Assembly (NCBI RefSeq): GCF_018613605.1 | Contig: NZ_JAGGPU010000010.1 | Span: 415,012 to 479,011 of the forward strand | Direction: 5' to 3' | Length of the DNA stretch: 64,000 nt | Origin: Pedobacter sp. ISL-64 | GTDB lineage: Bacteria > Bacteroidota > Bacteroidia > Sphingobacteriales > Sphingobacteriaceae | Shown: one piece after another, positions 35,416 to 44,318 of the stretch | Layout: each line of letters opens with the position of its first letter | How positions within the stretch are numbered: position 1 is the stretch's first letter | The notes under the pieces: generated by a model | What the model was told of the DNA's origin: nothing | The model's database searches: none | The model's input: only the letters and a program-made list of their open reading frames with translations | Made by a program: the position numbers and the translations under genes

Positions 35416-36677
35416 GAATAAATCTAATAAAATCTATTGCAGGTTCAACATCGTTTAAGTTATTGTCTGCATTGATTTCATTCTTCACTGTGCCATTACT
35501 TTTAAAGGCTTTAGGTACAAATAGCTATGCAATTTGGGTTACTACAACGGCATTGGTAGCATGGCTAAACCTATTTGATTTTGGATCTGGATATAGTTTG
35601 AAAAATAAAGTTACTGAAAGCATTGCCCTTGATAGTTATACAGAATTAAATAGTTTAATTGCCGGAACTATCCAGTTTTATTTACTAATGTCTTTAGGAA
35701 TTTTAGTTGTTTTTATAGGATCCTTGTTTGTCGTTTCTGTTTTCAAAGCCAATTTAATTCTCGCATTAGTTTTATATTTACCCATTATTTTCTCGTTTCC
35801 ATTAACGCTAGGTCATTTTATTATACAGGGCAGGAAAAAATTTAACACATTTAATTTTTTATTATTATTTCAATCAATTGTTTGGTTAGTTATAGTAATG
35901 TTTTTTAGATATGGATTATTTTCAGTTAGCCTTTATACACTAGCAGCACTTTATAGCGGCTTATTTTTCGTAACAAATTTAATGATCATGATTTATTCTT
36001 TAAAAGGAATAGGATTCAAGGTAAAAGAAATATTTAATTTTAAGCATATCGTAGCTTCAAAAGAATCATTGAAAGTAGGTTATCGTTTTTTCCTCCTTCA
36101 AGTTTCTTCATTATTCCTTTTTTCCCTTGGGAATATATTAACTTACGATCATCTTACTTTGTCAAACGTTGCACAATTTGATACAGTTAACAAAATATAC
36201 TTAATGGGTATGACTGTGTTTAATGTAGTAATTTCAGTTTATTGGGCAGAAATATCGCATGCAAAAGCCACTAAAGATAAAAAAGTACTCAATAAATTAT
36301 TTAATCAACTATTACTTATAGCAATTGTTTTTTGTATGGGGGCATTGATTTTTACTTTCTTCATCCCATTTGTAATTGAAATTTGGACAAAAAAAATGAT
36401 AAAAGTGGAGTTGTTCCAATTATATCCATTCGTAATATTAGTTTGCGTGCAGGCTTTGGCATACGCGGGCGCAACAATATTAAATGCCTTTGAAAATTTA
36501 AAAGGACAAATTATTTTGGCTGTTATGGCAGCAGTATTCATTATTCCCTTAGCTAAGTTTTTATTTACTTTAAATGTAGGCATCGGCACAGTTCCTTTAT
36601 CTAGTGCTATCCTTCTTGTTCCATCAGCTATATTTGTTATTTATAAGGCAAGAGCAATAATTAATAACGTATCATGA
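35412..36677 (+). CDS. Wzx-type polysaccharide flippase
   Basis: A polytopic protein of 421 residues from the ATG at 35412, overlapping the previous stop by four bases. An in-frame start at 35361 lies inside the transferase gene and adds a charged, non-membrane extension, so I rejected it. About 12 hydrophobic helices run from residue 7 to 415, in the MATE/MurJ-like pattern of polysaccharide biosynthesis proteins (TVPLLLKALGTNSYAIWV near the N-terminus). It moves undecaprenyl-linked repeat units across the inner membrane. Confidence 0.85.
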   Translation: MRINLIKSIAGSTSFKLLSALISFFTVPLLLKALGTNSYAIWVTTTALVAWLNLFDFGSGYSLKNKVTESIALDSYTELNSLIAGTIQFYLLMSLGILVVFIGSLFVVSVFKANLILALVLYLPIIFSFPLTLGHFIIQGRKKFNTFNFLLLFQSIVWLVIVMFFRYGLFSVSLYTLAALYSGLFFVTNLMIMIYSLKGIGFKVKEIFNFKHIVASKESLKVGYRFFLLQVSSLFLFSLGNILTYDHLTLSNVAQFDTVNKIYLMGMTVFNVVISVYWAEISHAKATKDKKVLNKLFNQLLLIAIVFCMGALIFTFFIPFVIEIWTKKMIKVELFQLYPFVILVCVQALAYAGATILNAFENLKGQIILAVMAAVFIIPLAKFLFTLNVGIGTVPLSSAILLVPSAIFVIYKARAIINNVS

Positions 36678-37300
36678 TAGGTTTATTTATACAAAAGATT
36701 AAAGAATATCGAAATAAAAAAAGACTTAAGGACGCAAATCCTTTTATAAATAAAGGAAGTTCTTTTTTATTAGAGACATTTAGGTTTGCTGTAACTAATC
36801 CAAGGCCTGGTAAAAAATATTTAAGAATTGGAAATGATACAATGCTTGGTTGCCAAATTACATTTGAATCGACAGAAGGAGAGGTAATTATTGGTGATAG
36901 GTGTTTTATTGGAGGAACACACATAATATCACGTAATAAAATTGAAATTGAAAATGATGTAACAATAGCGTGGGGTGGATATATATATGATCATGATTCT
37001 CATTCAATAGACTATAGGGAGCGAGAATATGATGTTAAAATGCAACTGGCTGATTATAGAGAAGGAAGGAATTTTATTCATAGTAAAAAATGGGATGTTG
37101 TAAATTCAAAGCCAATTAAAATTTGTTCCCATGCTTGGATTGGGATGAACTGTATTATATTGAAAGGCGTTACGATTGGAGAAGGTGCAATAGTAGGAGC
37201 TGGAAGTATTGTTACAAAGGATGTTGAACCCTGGACAATTGTCGGGGGTAATCCAGCAAAAAAAATAAAGGATATACCAGAAGAACTCAGGAAAAAATGA
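36674..37300 (+). CDS. Left-handed beta-helix acyltransferase
   Basis: A hexapeptide-repeat O-acetyltransferase of 208 residues. Hexapeptide turns run through IGNDTMLGC, VIIGDRCFIGG and, near the end, WIGMNCIILKGVTIGEGAIV with AGSIVTKDV and the closing GGNPAKKI. An inserted loop with DHDSHSIDYRERE corresponds to the active-site His region. It probably acetylates a polymer sugar. It overlaps the flippase stop by four bases and the next start by four. Confidence 0.88.
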   Translation: MIGLFIQKIKEYRNKKRLKDANPFINKGSSFLLETFRFAVTNPRPGKKYLRIGNDTMLGCQITFESTEGEVIIGDRCFIGGTHIISRNKIEIENDVTIAWGGYIYDHDSHSIDYREREYDVKMQLADYREGRNFIHSKKWDVVNSKPIKICSHAWIGMNCIILKGVTIGEGAIVGAGSIVTKDVEPWTIVGGNPAKKIKDIPEELRKK

Positions 37301-38187
37301 AAATACTAATAATAGGCTCTGAAGGTTTTATCGGTAGCCATGCTAAAAATTTCTTTGCTAAATCATATGAAGTTTGGGGGGCTGATATTTTAGATAAAAA
37401 GTTTGAAAGATATTATCAGTTGCATATTGAGCATAGCAATTTCGATTTTATCTTTGAAAGTCAGCGTTTCGATGTTTGTATAAACGCGAGTGGTAACGGA
37501 AGTGTACCAATATCCATAAATAAGCCGGTTTTTGATTTTGAGCTAAATGTAACCAATACGATAAAAATATTAGATGCAATAAGAGTTTACAATCCAGATT
37601 GTAAGTTCATTAATATGTCATCGGCTGCAGTGTATGGTAATCCTTCGGTTCTACCTATAAGTGAAACGGTAGAATTAAAGCCATTATCTCCATACGGATG
37701 GCATAAATTATATGCAGAACAGCTATGTAGAGAATATTATTATTTATACCAAATTCAGACCATTAATTTAAGGTTGTTCTCTGTATATGGCGAACACTTA
37801 AAAAAGCAACTTTTTTGGGATATTTATCAAAAAAGTCTTAGATCTAACGAAATTGAATTATTTGGTACAGGAAACGAGACCAGAGATTTCATATACATAA
37901 AAGATCTTTTGAATGCAATCCAAAATATAATAGATAAAGGACTCTTTAATGGAGAGTCATTAAATGTTGCATCTGGAGTTGAAACTTCTATTAAAACAGC
38001 TGCAGAAATATTTTGCAGCGCAATTGATACTAATATTAAAATTGTTTTTAACTCAATTGTAAAACCGGGAGATCCTCTCAATTGGCGTGCCGACATTAGC
38101 AAAATTAGTAGTTTTGGCTTTAAGCAAACTATAACAATTGAAGAAGGGCTAATAAATACTGTGAAATGGTTAAAAGGAAACAAATAA
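37297..38187 (+). CDS. NAD-dependent epimerase/dehydratase (extended SDR)
   Basis: A 296-residue nucleotide-sugar SDR with GSEGFIGSH (7-15), SSAAVYG (108-114) and YGWHK (133-137). It lacks sequence that would assign it: it could be a UDP-hexose 4-epimerase-like enzyme or a 4-ketoreductase for GDP-4-keto-6-deoxymannose made by the second Gmd (47648). It overlaps the following transferase by 22 bases. Confidence 0.8.
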   Translation: MKILIIGSEGFIGSHAKNFFAKSYEVWGADILDKKFERYYQLHIEHSNFDFIFESQRFDVCINASGNGSVPISINKPVFDFELNVTNTIKILDAIRVYNPDCKFINMSSAAVYGNPSVLPISETVELKPLSPYGWHKLYAEQLCREYYYLYQIQTINLRLFSVYGEHLKKQLFWDIYQKSLRSNEIELFGTGNETRDFIYIKDLLNAIQNIIDKGLFNGESLNVASGVETSIKTAAEIFCSAIDTNIKIVFNSIVKPGDPLNWRADISKISSFGFKQTITIEEGLINTVKWLKGNK

Positions 38188-39323
38188 CGCTAATCTATTC
38201 CTATGATGATAATTGGATAGGGGGTACATACTACATTCTAAATATTATAAAGGCCTTATTAACCCTTGAGGATGATGATAAACCCAAAATTTTAGTATTA
38301 CATAATCTCAAATCTTCAATAAAACCGATTTTAGATATTGAATATCCCTTTATTGATTTCAAAGTTGTAGACCTTCAATTGTCATTACCTAAGAAAGTAA
38401 TTAACAAATTATTCTATTATCTTAATGGCAGATCCATATTCAATATGGTTTTGCCAAATGATATTGGGCCAAATGTTTATCCATTATCTTATAATGTTAG
38501 CGATGCTAACATTAAGAACGGTTTTTATTGGATTGCTGATTTACAGGAATATTTTTTGCCAGAGTTTTTCTTAAAGTTAGATGTTAGAAATAGAAAAACT
38601 GTACATAAACAACTGGTGAAAAATCAAAGTAGAATTGTTTTTAGCAGTAAAACTGCCGCCGATGAATTTGATACATTTTATCCTAACAATAAGAACGAAA
38701 AGTACATTTTAAATTTTGCAAGTTTTATTGATGAGACATATAAGGAAATTAATTTACAGTCATTACTTAACAAGTTTAAAATAGATAAACCTTTTTTTAT
38801 CGTATCTAATCAGTTTTGGGTACACAAAAATCACATGGTTGTTCTGGAAGCGTTAAAAATACTTCAAAATGAAGGTGATTTGCCTTTTAAAATTATTTTT
38901 ACCGGCAAAGAGTCTGACTATAGAAATCCAGGATATTTTGGCGAATTAAAAAAATATATTAAAGATAATAATCTTGATAGATACGTTGAGTTTTTAGGTT
39001 TTATTGACAGAAATGAACAGCTTAAGTTAATGGCAAATTCAATTGCCATTATACAACCATCTTTATTCGAGGGGTGGAGCACTGTTGTTGAAGATGCAAA
39101 AGTAATTAACCAGCATATTATTGTTTCTGATATTAAACTTCATAGAGAGCAAATAAATTTAAACTGTAGTTTTTTTGATCCATACAATGCCGAAGATTTA
39201 GCTAGGGTAATTAATAGAGTATTGACAAGTGACTTGGAGCCTATTAAAACAGATTATCAATTTTTTCAGAAAAAGTTTGGGGGAGACTTTAACGAACTAT
39301 TTAAATACGATGTGAGAAATTAA
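38166..39323 (+). CDS. Family 4 (GT-B) glycosyltransferase
   Basis: A 385-residue retaining glycosyltransferase of the GT1/GT4 fold. The C-terminal donor site carries the E-x7-E motif as EGWSTVVE (about 302-309), preceded by FIDRNEQLKLM. The N-terminal acceptor half is weakly conserved (SYDDNWIGGTYYI). It starts inside the end of the SDR gene and is followed after 20 bases by the 2,3-dehydratase pair, so the dideoxy sugar made there is a possible donor. Specificity is unknown. Confidence 0.82.
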   Translation: MVKRKQITLIYSYDDNWIGGTYYILNIIKALLTLEDDDKPKILVLHNLKSSIKPILDIEYPFIDFKVVDLQLSLPKKVINKLFYYLNGRSIFNMVLPNDIGPNVYPLSYNVSDANIKNGFYWIADLQEYFLPEFFLKLDVRNRKTVHKQLVKNQSRIVFSSKTAADEFDTFYPNNKNEKYILNFASFIDETYKEINLQSLLNKFKIDKPFFIVSNQFWVHKNHMVVLEALKILQNEGDLPFKIIFTGKESDYRNPGYFGELKKYIKDNNLDRYVEFLGFIDRNEQLKLMANSIAIIQPSLFEGWSTVVEDAKVINQHIIVSDIKLHREQINLNCSFFDPYNAEDLARVINRVLTSDLEPIKTDYQFFQKKFGGDFNELFKYDVRN

Positions 39324-39343
39324 ATTAAACTATAGATTTGATA

Positions 39344-40099
39344 ATGAAAACGATTAAAGAAATTTTGGAATTGAGGAAGAAAATATTGGAAACTTATCCA
39401 GAACTTTCACCCATTGGAGTTGAACTTATTTTATCATCTGCAGTAGAGTATAATCCAGAGTTAAGTTTAGATAGTTTTTTCAAGTGGCTGAACGATTTAA
39501 ACGAAAAGGTAACGTTTGAAATCGAGTTTACTCCCCTATCAAAACTTAAGAATTGGAAAGTTGAAGAAAATGGTAATATTAAACATGAAAGTGGCAGGTT
39601 TTTTAGCATTGAAGGAATTCATGTTAAGGCAACTATAAATAACTTAACCAAGGAGTGGGACCAACCAATTATCAATCAACCAGAAGTTGGATTCTTAGGG
39701 ATTTTATGCCAGGAGAGAAATGGAATACTCTGCTTTTTGATGCAGGGTAAAATTGAACCTGGAAATGTCAATAAAATTCAGCTCTCACCCACTTTGCAGG
39801 CCACAAAGAGTAACTTTACACAAGTTCACGGAGGAAATGTTCCAAAATTCTTAGAATACTTTAAAGATGAAATGTTTGGAAAAAAAATAATTGTTGATCA
39901 ATTACAGTCTGAGCAGGGGGCAAGGTTTCTGAAAAAAAGAAATAGAAATATGATTATACAGATGGATCAGAGTATAGAGCTTGATGTTCCAGATAATTTT
40001 TGTTGGTTAACATTAAACCAATTAAAAACATTGCTCAATTATCCAAACCTGATAAATATGGATACTAGAACTGTTTTATCATGCATTCAAATTATATAA
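39344..40099 (+). CDS. NDP-hexose 2,3-dehydratase, N-terminal-type module
   Basis: A 251-residue protein from the ATG at 39344 (an in-frame TTG two codons upstream is less likely). It matches one module of the NDP-hexose 2,3-dehydratase family (EvaA, TylX3, OleV), which removes the C2 hydroxyl of dTDP-4-keto-6-deoxyglucose. Family landmarks: WDQPI (105-109), EPGN (138-141), SPTLQAT (148-154), VHGG and LQSEQGARFLKKRNRN (187-202). Actinobacterial enzymes have two such modules in one chain of about 450-480 residues; this gene has only the first. The second follows in the same frame after TAA and one codon. The two products presumably assemble into one enzyme. Confidence 0.85.
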   Translation: MKTIKEILELRKKILETYPELSPIGVELILSSAVEYNPELSLDSFFKWLNDLNEKVTFEIEFTPLSKLKNWKVEENGNIKHESGRFFSIEGIHVKATINNLTKEWDQPIINQPEVGFLGILCQERNGILCFLMQGKIEPGNVNKIQLSPTLQATKSNFTQVHGGNVPKFLEYFKDEMFGKKIIVDQLQSEQGARFLKKRNRNMIIQMDQSIELDVPDNFCWLTLNQLKTLLNYPNLINMDTRTVLSCIQII

Positions 40100-40102
40100 G
40101 AT

Positions 40103-40792
40103 ATGGCAATTTACAATAGCGATTTTAAAAACCAACTCCTAGAATCTATCCTTACAAAAGATGGTGATTTAAACTCATTTGAACTAATAATTAGCTGGTT
40201 TACTAATTTGAAGATGTACGCTTCATTGGAAATTAAAGAATGCAGTATTAACCAGACACAAAACTGGAGTATTGATGATTTATCAGTATCACATGATTCT
40301 GGCAAGTACTTTGAAGTTCTTGGTGTAAAATGCAAAGTCGGAAATAGAGAAATGTCTGAATGGTATCAACCTATTATTAGACAGAGAGAAGAGGGGATAA
40401 TAGGTTTTATCGTAAAAAAGATAAATGGGATATATCATTTACTGATTCAAGCAAAATTAGAAGCCGGTAACTTTGATGTTTTAGAGATGGCGCCAACTGT
40501 TCAATGCATCACAGGGAGTTATAATAATCCAGAATATAATGTTGTATATCTTGATTACTTTTTGGACAAGAAGGGGATTGTTCACTATGATACACTCCAG
40601 TCTGAAGAAGGTGGGAGATTTTATCAAGAACAGAATCAGAACATTGTGATTGAAATTGGAGAAGATGAATTGAATGAAATTCATCCAAATTATATATGGA
40701 TGACAGTGAAGCAGGCTAAGGCCTTTATAAAATTTAATAATTATTTTAATATTGAAGCCAGAAGTTTATTGGCTTGTATTACCCCTGTTTAA
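40103..40792 (+). CDS. NDP-hexose 2,3-dehydratase, C-terminal-type module
   Basis: A 229-residue paralogue of the preceding protein, corresponding to the second module of EvaA-type dehydratases. Its landmarks fall at matching distances: WYQPI (87-91), EAGN (120-123), APTVQ (130-134), LQSEEGGRF (165-173) and the ending NIEARSLLACI against NMDTRTVLSCI in the first. It lies in the same reading frame as the first gene, only the codon GAT separating that gene's TAA from this ATG. It overlaps the next gene by one base (TAATG). The pair may be an ancestral split or a fused gene broken by a stop codon with restart. Confidence 0.83.
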   Translation: MAIYNSDFKNQLLESILTKDGDLNSFELIISWFTNLKMYASLEIKECSINQTQNWSIDDLSVSHDSGKYFEVLGVKCKVGNREMSEWYQPIIRQREEGIIGFIVKKINGIYHLLIQAKLEAGNFDVLEMAPTVQCITGSYNNPEYNVVYLDYFLDKKGIVHYDTLQSEEGGRFYQEQNQNIVIEIGEDELNEIHPNYIWMTVKQAKAFIKFNNYFNIEARSLLACITPV

Positions 40793-41772
40793 TGAAAAAA
40801 CCCTTAAATATAGCGATTATAGGATGTTCGGCAATAGCAGATAAAACTGTTTTGCCAACAATTATTGAAAACCCGCTGTTTAATTTGGTAATGGTAGGCT
40901 CCAGATCTGTTGAAAAAGGTAAACAGTTTGCTGCAAAGTATAAATGCGATTTTGGATCTTATGATGATGTTCTTAATTCCTCAAGAGTTGATGCAGTTTA
41001 TGTTTCTGTACCAACGGGACTCCATTATGAATGGGGCATGCGGGTTTTACAAGCGAAAAAACATTTATTGCTTGAAAAGCCTTTTACATCGACTTTAGAG
41101 CAATCTCAATCCCTTATAAATATTGCAGCCCAATTTAATTTAATTGCTATGGAAGGTTTAGCGTACGTATATCATCCATATTTTGAGAAATTAAAAGAAT
41201 TGATTAATCAAAAAATTATCGGAGACATAAGGCTATTCGAGAGTTCATTTGGCTTTCCCAGCTTACCATTAACTGATATAAGAAATCAAAATGAAATTGG
41301 AGGTGGCGCGATTTTAGATAATTTAATTTATCCGCTAAGCGCGAGCTTGGAGATTTTCGGCAAAAAATATACTAATAAGTCGTATTACTTTCAAAATAAT
41401 GAAGAATTGCAGATCGATGAGAGAGGATTTTTAAGGCTAGATTGGGCAAACTATTCAGCAAATTTAACATACGGATTTGGTTTTTCGTACAAAAATCGGA
41501 TAGAAATATGGGGCAGCGAAGGCACGATTATTGTCGATAGGGCATATACTAAACCAGCAAATATGACAGCAGAAATTGTTATTAAAACAGATAAGGGCAC
41601 GGAAATTGTTGAAATTCGAGCAGTAAATCAATTTCATCTTATGCTAGATGGTTTTTATCATAAAATTTCTGGTGAGGATCCAAGTTTTAAGAATGAAAAG
41701 GATGATATCCTTATGAGAATGGAAATTATTTCTGAAATGTATAAGGCTTCCCAAAATTTAAATCATGAGTAA
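40792..41772 (+). CDS. Gfo/Idh/MocA-family oxidoreductase, candidate 3-ketoreductase
   Basis: A 326-residue NAD(P)-dependent reductase from the ATG at 40792 (TAATG overlap); the longer frame from 40774 lies in the previous gene. It has GCSAIADKTVLPT (11-23) and the catalytic EKPF (95-98) of the family. GCSAIAD followed by LP resembles the dTDP-3,4-diketo-2,6-dideoxyglucose 3-ketoreductases KijD10 and TylC1, which act immediately after the 2,3-dehydratase. Placement right behind the dehydratase genes supports this. It overlaps the next gene by eight bases. Confidence 0.75.
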   Translation: MKKPLNIAIIGCSAIADKTVLPTIIENPLFNLVMVGSRSVEKGKQFAAKYKCDFGSYDDVLNSSRVDAVYVSVPTGLHYEWGMRVLQAKKHLLLEKPFTSTLEQSQSLINIAAQFNLIAMEGLAYVYHPYFEKLKELINQKIIGDIRLFESSFGFPSLPLTDIRNQNEIGGGAILDNLIYPLSASLEIFGKKYTNKSYYFQNNEELQIDERGFLRLDWANYSANLTYGFGFSYKNRIEIWGSEGTIIVDRAYTKPANMTAEIVIKTDKGTEIVEIRAVNQFHLMLDGFYHKISGEDPSFKNEKDDILMRMEIISEMYKASQNLNHE

Positions 41773-42673
41773 AATTTCAATTTTAGGAGCCAATGGATAC
41801 ATTGGACAGCACTTAGCTTACAATTTATTAGAAAATCATGAGCATGATATAGCCCTGTTTGACGTTCAAGCTAGGGGTAAAATTAAAAATGAACTCTATG
41901 AGCAACTTGACTTGAGTAGTGACATTAGCAATAATGCTACAAAAAAATTATGCGACTCAGATTACATTTACTTTTTTTCTGGCTTAACGGGGACGTATAA
42001 AAGCGTAGAGGAATATCAAAATTTTATTAACATAAATGAACTTGGATTATTAAAGGTCTTAGATTTAATAAAGGATCAGATAACAAAGCCAAAAATTATA
42101 TTTCCTTCAACACGCTTGATTTATAAAGGCAAAAAAGGTATCTTATTAAAAGAAGATGATGAAAAGGAATTTAAAACAATTTATTCTATAAACAAATTTG
42201 CTTGCGAGAGCTATTTGGAAATTTATAGAAATTTATTTGGCTTAGATTACACAATATTTAGAATATGTGTGCCATATGGTAATATGATCGGTACGGAATT
42301 GTCATATGGTACATTAGGTCATTTTGTAAATAAAGCACAAAATGGGCAACCTATCAGTCTGTATGGCGACGGGAATTTATGCAGAACTTTTACACATGTA
42401 GAAGATCTTACTAATATTTTAATTATTGGAGGGATGGTTAGTGACACAAATAATAAAGTATACAACATTGGAGGAAAGGACCATCTTTCATTATTAGATG
42501 TAGCAACGCCTATCGCAGATTTTTTTAATGTTACAGTTAATTTTATTCCGTTTCCAGAGGTAGATATGTTAATTGAGTCTGGAGATACCATGTTTGATGA
42601 TTCTGCATTAATGGCAACTATTAAGTATAGCTATATTCATTCTTTTAATGATTGGATGGGGACCCTAAAATAG
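41765..42673 (+). CDS. Extended SDR, candidate 4-ketoreductase of a 2,6-dideoxy sugar
   Basis: A 302-residue protein with GANGYIGQH (8-16), PSTRLIYKG (114-122, where most relatives have SSxxVYG) and YSINK (140-144). Coming last in the dehydratase and 3-reductase block, it would reduce C4 and release a dTDP-2,6-dideoxyhexose such as an olivose or oliose isomer. It could instead be a 4-epimerase. A 162-base gap follows, so the block ends here. Confidence 0.7.
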   Translation: MSKISILGANGYIGQHLAYNLLENHEHDIALFDVQARGKIKNELYEQLDLSSDISNNATKKLCDSDYIYFFSGLTGTYKSVEEYQNFININELGLLKVLDLIKDQITKPKIIFPSTRLIYKGKKGILLKEDDEKEFKTIYSINKFACESYLEIYRNLFGLDYTIFRICVPYGNMIGTELSYGTLGHFVNKAQNGQPISLYGDGNLCRTFTHVEDLTNILIIGGMVSDTNNKVYNIGGKDHLSLLDVATPIADFFNVTVNFIPFPEVDMLIESGDTMFDDSALMATIKYSYIHSFNDWMGTLK

Positions 42674-42835
42674 GATATATTGAGGGATATGATTAAAAGT
42701 TAACGCTACAAATGGGTAATCAGATTTCCATCTAATAATTACAGTAGCGTTTATAGATCGAAAGAGACTTGCTGCAAACATTTAACAAAAATTAGTGCCA
42801 ACATATAAACGAAACTTAAAATTAATAAATTTTTA

Positions 42836-44173
42836 ATGAAACAACACTTGGCAAGCGCTAATCAGTACACTGTTCCAGTAATTAGAAAGACAAGTTCAGT
42901 CGAGGATTTTTTAATTAAGGGTTTTTTGATTTTTTTACCTTTTTCCCAGGCATTGACAATAAATATTATGTTTCCTTTAAAGTTATCTGAGATTTGTTTG
43001 TTATGTTTAATTTCTTTAAAGTTAGCATCTGGAAAAACAGAAATGTGGAAGGTTGGAAAACCAAGCCTAACAATTATAATGTTTTGCATTTGTATTTTAA
43101 TATCATTAATTATAAATACGCTCTATACTTACAACTACCCATTAACTACTAGTGCCGTTAGAATAAGTCCGACTGTTGACAGTGTGCTAAAATTTATATA
43201 TGTTTTTTTGGTTGTTGCAGGGATGTTTATTACAACGAATATTTTAAAAAGAAAACCAGAATTAATTAAGTTTTTGTTTATAGGTGCAATTATTTCTGCA
43301 TCATATTCATGGTACCTTTTTTTTAGTGGGATACTTCATCTACCAGTATTAAAATTACCAGGAATGGAGGAAGAATCACAGATGATAATGAATGTTATCC
43401 GCAGTGGAACATTTAAAGAAGGTAACTACATGGGTTTCTATTTATTGCTTATGGGAATCATTTCCTTTTTTTATGAGAGAAAAAAAATGGCTTATTTTTT
43501 TTGGGGAACTATATTAACCACATTTTCTACAGCTTCAATATTTTGCTTATTTTTATTTTTTGTTATATATACATATTATGTTTACAAAAAACATAAGCTA
43601 AAATTGATTGCCTCTATAACTGTAATTGCCATTTCTGTTACTCTATTAACTCAATTTAGTGATGGTTTTAGAAGTTTGATCTATAATAAAATTTTTGCTA
43701 GTGAAGATTCTGTTGAGAATACTAATGATATATATTCAAGGCTTGATCGTTTAAATACTACAATTACAGGACTGAAAATGGCTGCTTCTAATCCTTTCTT
43801 TGGTGTTGGACTTTCTAGTTATGGAATGCATTATAGTCACTTTAATAATTTACCTGATTTCGATTTAGGAGGCAAAAGAATTCCAAATAATATATATGTC
43901 GAAATTTTATCAGAAACTGGTATTTTTGTATTTATACTTTTTATATATTTTCTTTATCTTTTATATAAACGTGCTAAAAAAGTATCAAATGTGCTAGCGG
44001 CTGGTATACTCGCTTCTTGTGTCTACTTTTTTGCTTTCCCTACTTTTACAATGCTTTTTATTTGGGTCTTTTTTAGTGTCATTCTATCGGCTCAAACATT
44101 AATAAAATCAAACTATGGATATGATCAATCGAAATTTATTAACGCTGAGAATGATTATAGACATGGAATTTAA
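42836..44173 (+). CDS. Wzy-type O-antigen polymerase/ligase-family protein
   Basis: A polytopic membrane protein of 445 residues with about 11 helices and a large periplasmic loop (about residues 275-350) between the late helices. The loop ends near NPFFGVGLSSYGMHY and NNIYVEILSETG, which is the Wzy_C/O-antigen ligase signature. As the only such protein in the cluster, beside a Wzx flippase, it should be the repeat-unit polymerase. The sequence is AT-rich and weakly conserved, as usual for Wzy. Confidence 0.85.
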   Translation: MKQHLASANQYTVPVIRKTSSVEDFLIKGFLIFLPFSQALTINIMFPLKLSEICLLCLISLKLASGKTEMWKVGKPSLTIIMFCICILISLIINTLYTYNYPLTTSAVRISPTVDSVLKFIYVFLVVAGMFITTNILKRKPELIKFLFIGAIISASYSWYLFFSGILHLPVLKLPGMEEESQMIMNVIRSGTFKEGNYMGFYLLLMGIISFFYERKKMAYFFWGTILTTFSTASIFCLFLFFVIYTYYVYKKHKLKLIASITVIAISVTLLTQFSDGFRSLIYNKIFASEDSVENTNDIYSRLDRLNTTITGLKMAASNPFFGVGLSSYGMHYSHFNNLPDFDLGGKRIPNNIYVEILSETGIFVFILFIYFLYLLYKRAKKVSNVLAAGILASCVYFFAFPTFTMLFIWVFFSVILSAQTLIKSNYGYDQSKFINAENDYRHGI

Positions 44174-44318
44174 TATTAGCAGAGGACATTACTTTAAAAC
44201 TATGATGATTAGATTAAACAGGCCTGACAATTAGGTTTATTGGCATAATTTTCATGTCTTTATAAAGAATGAATGATCAATCAGTGTAGTTTTAAAATGC
44301 AAAAAAATAAGAATTTTT

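Noticed and set aside
39338..39343. TTG start for the first dehydratase module
   Set aside because: The ATG at 39344, two codons later, gives the same protein and is the more usual start.
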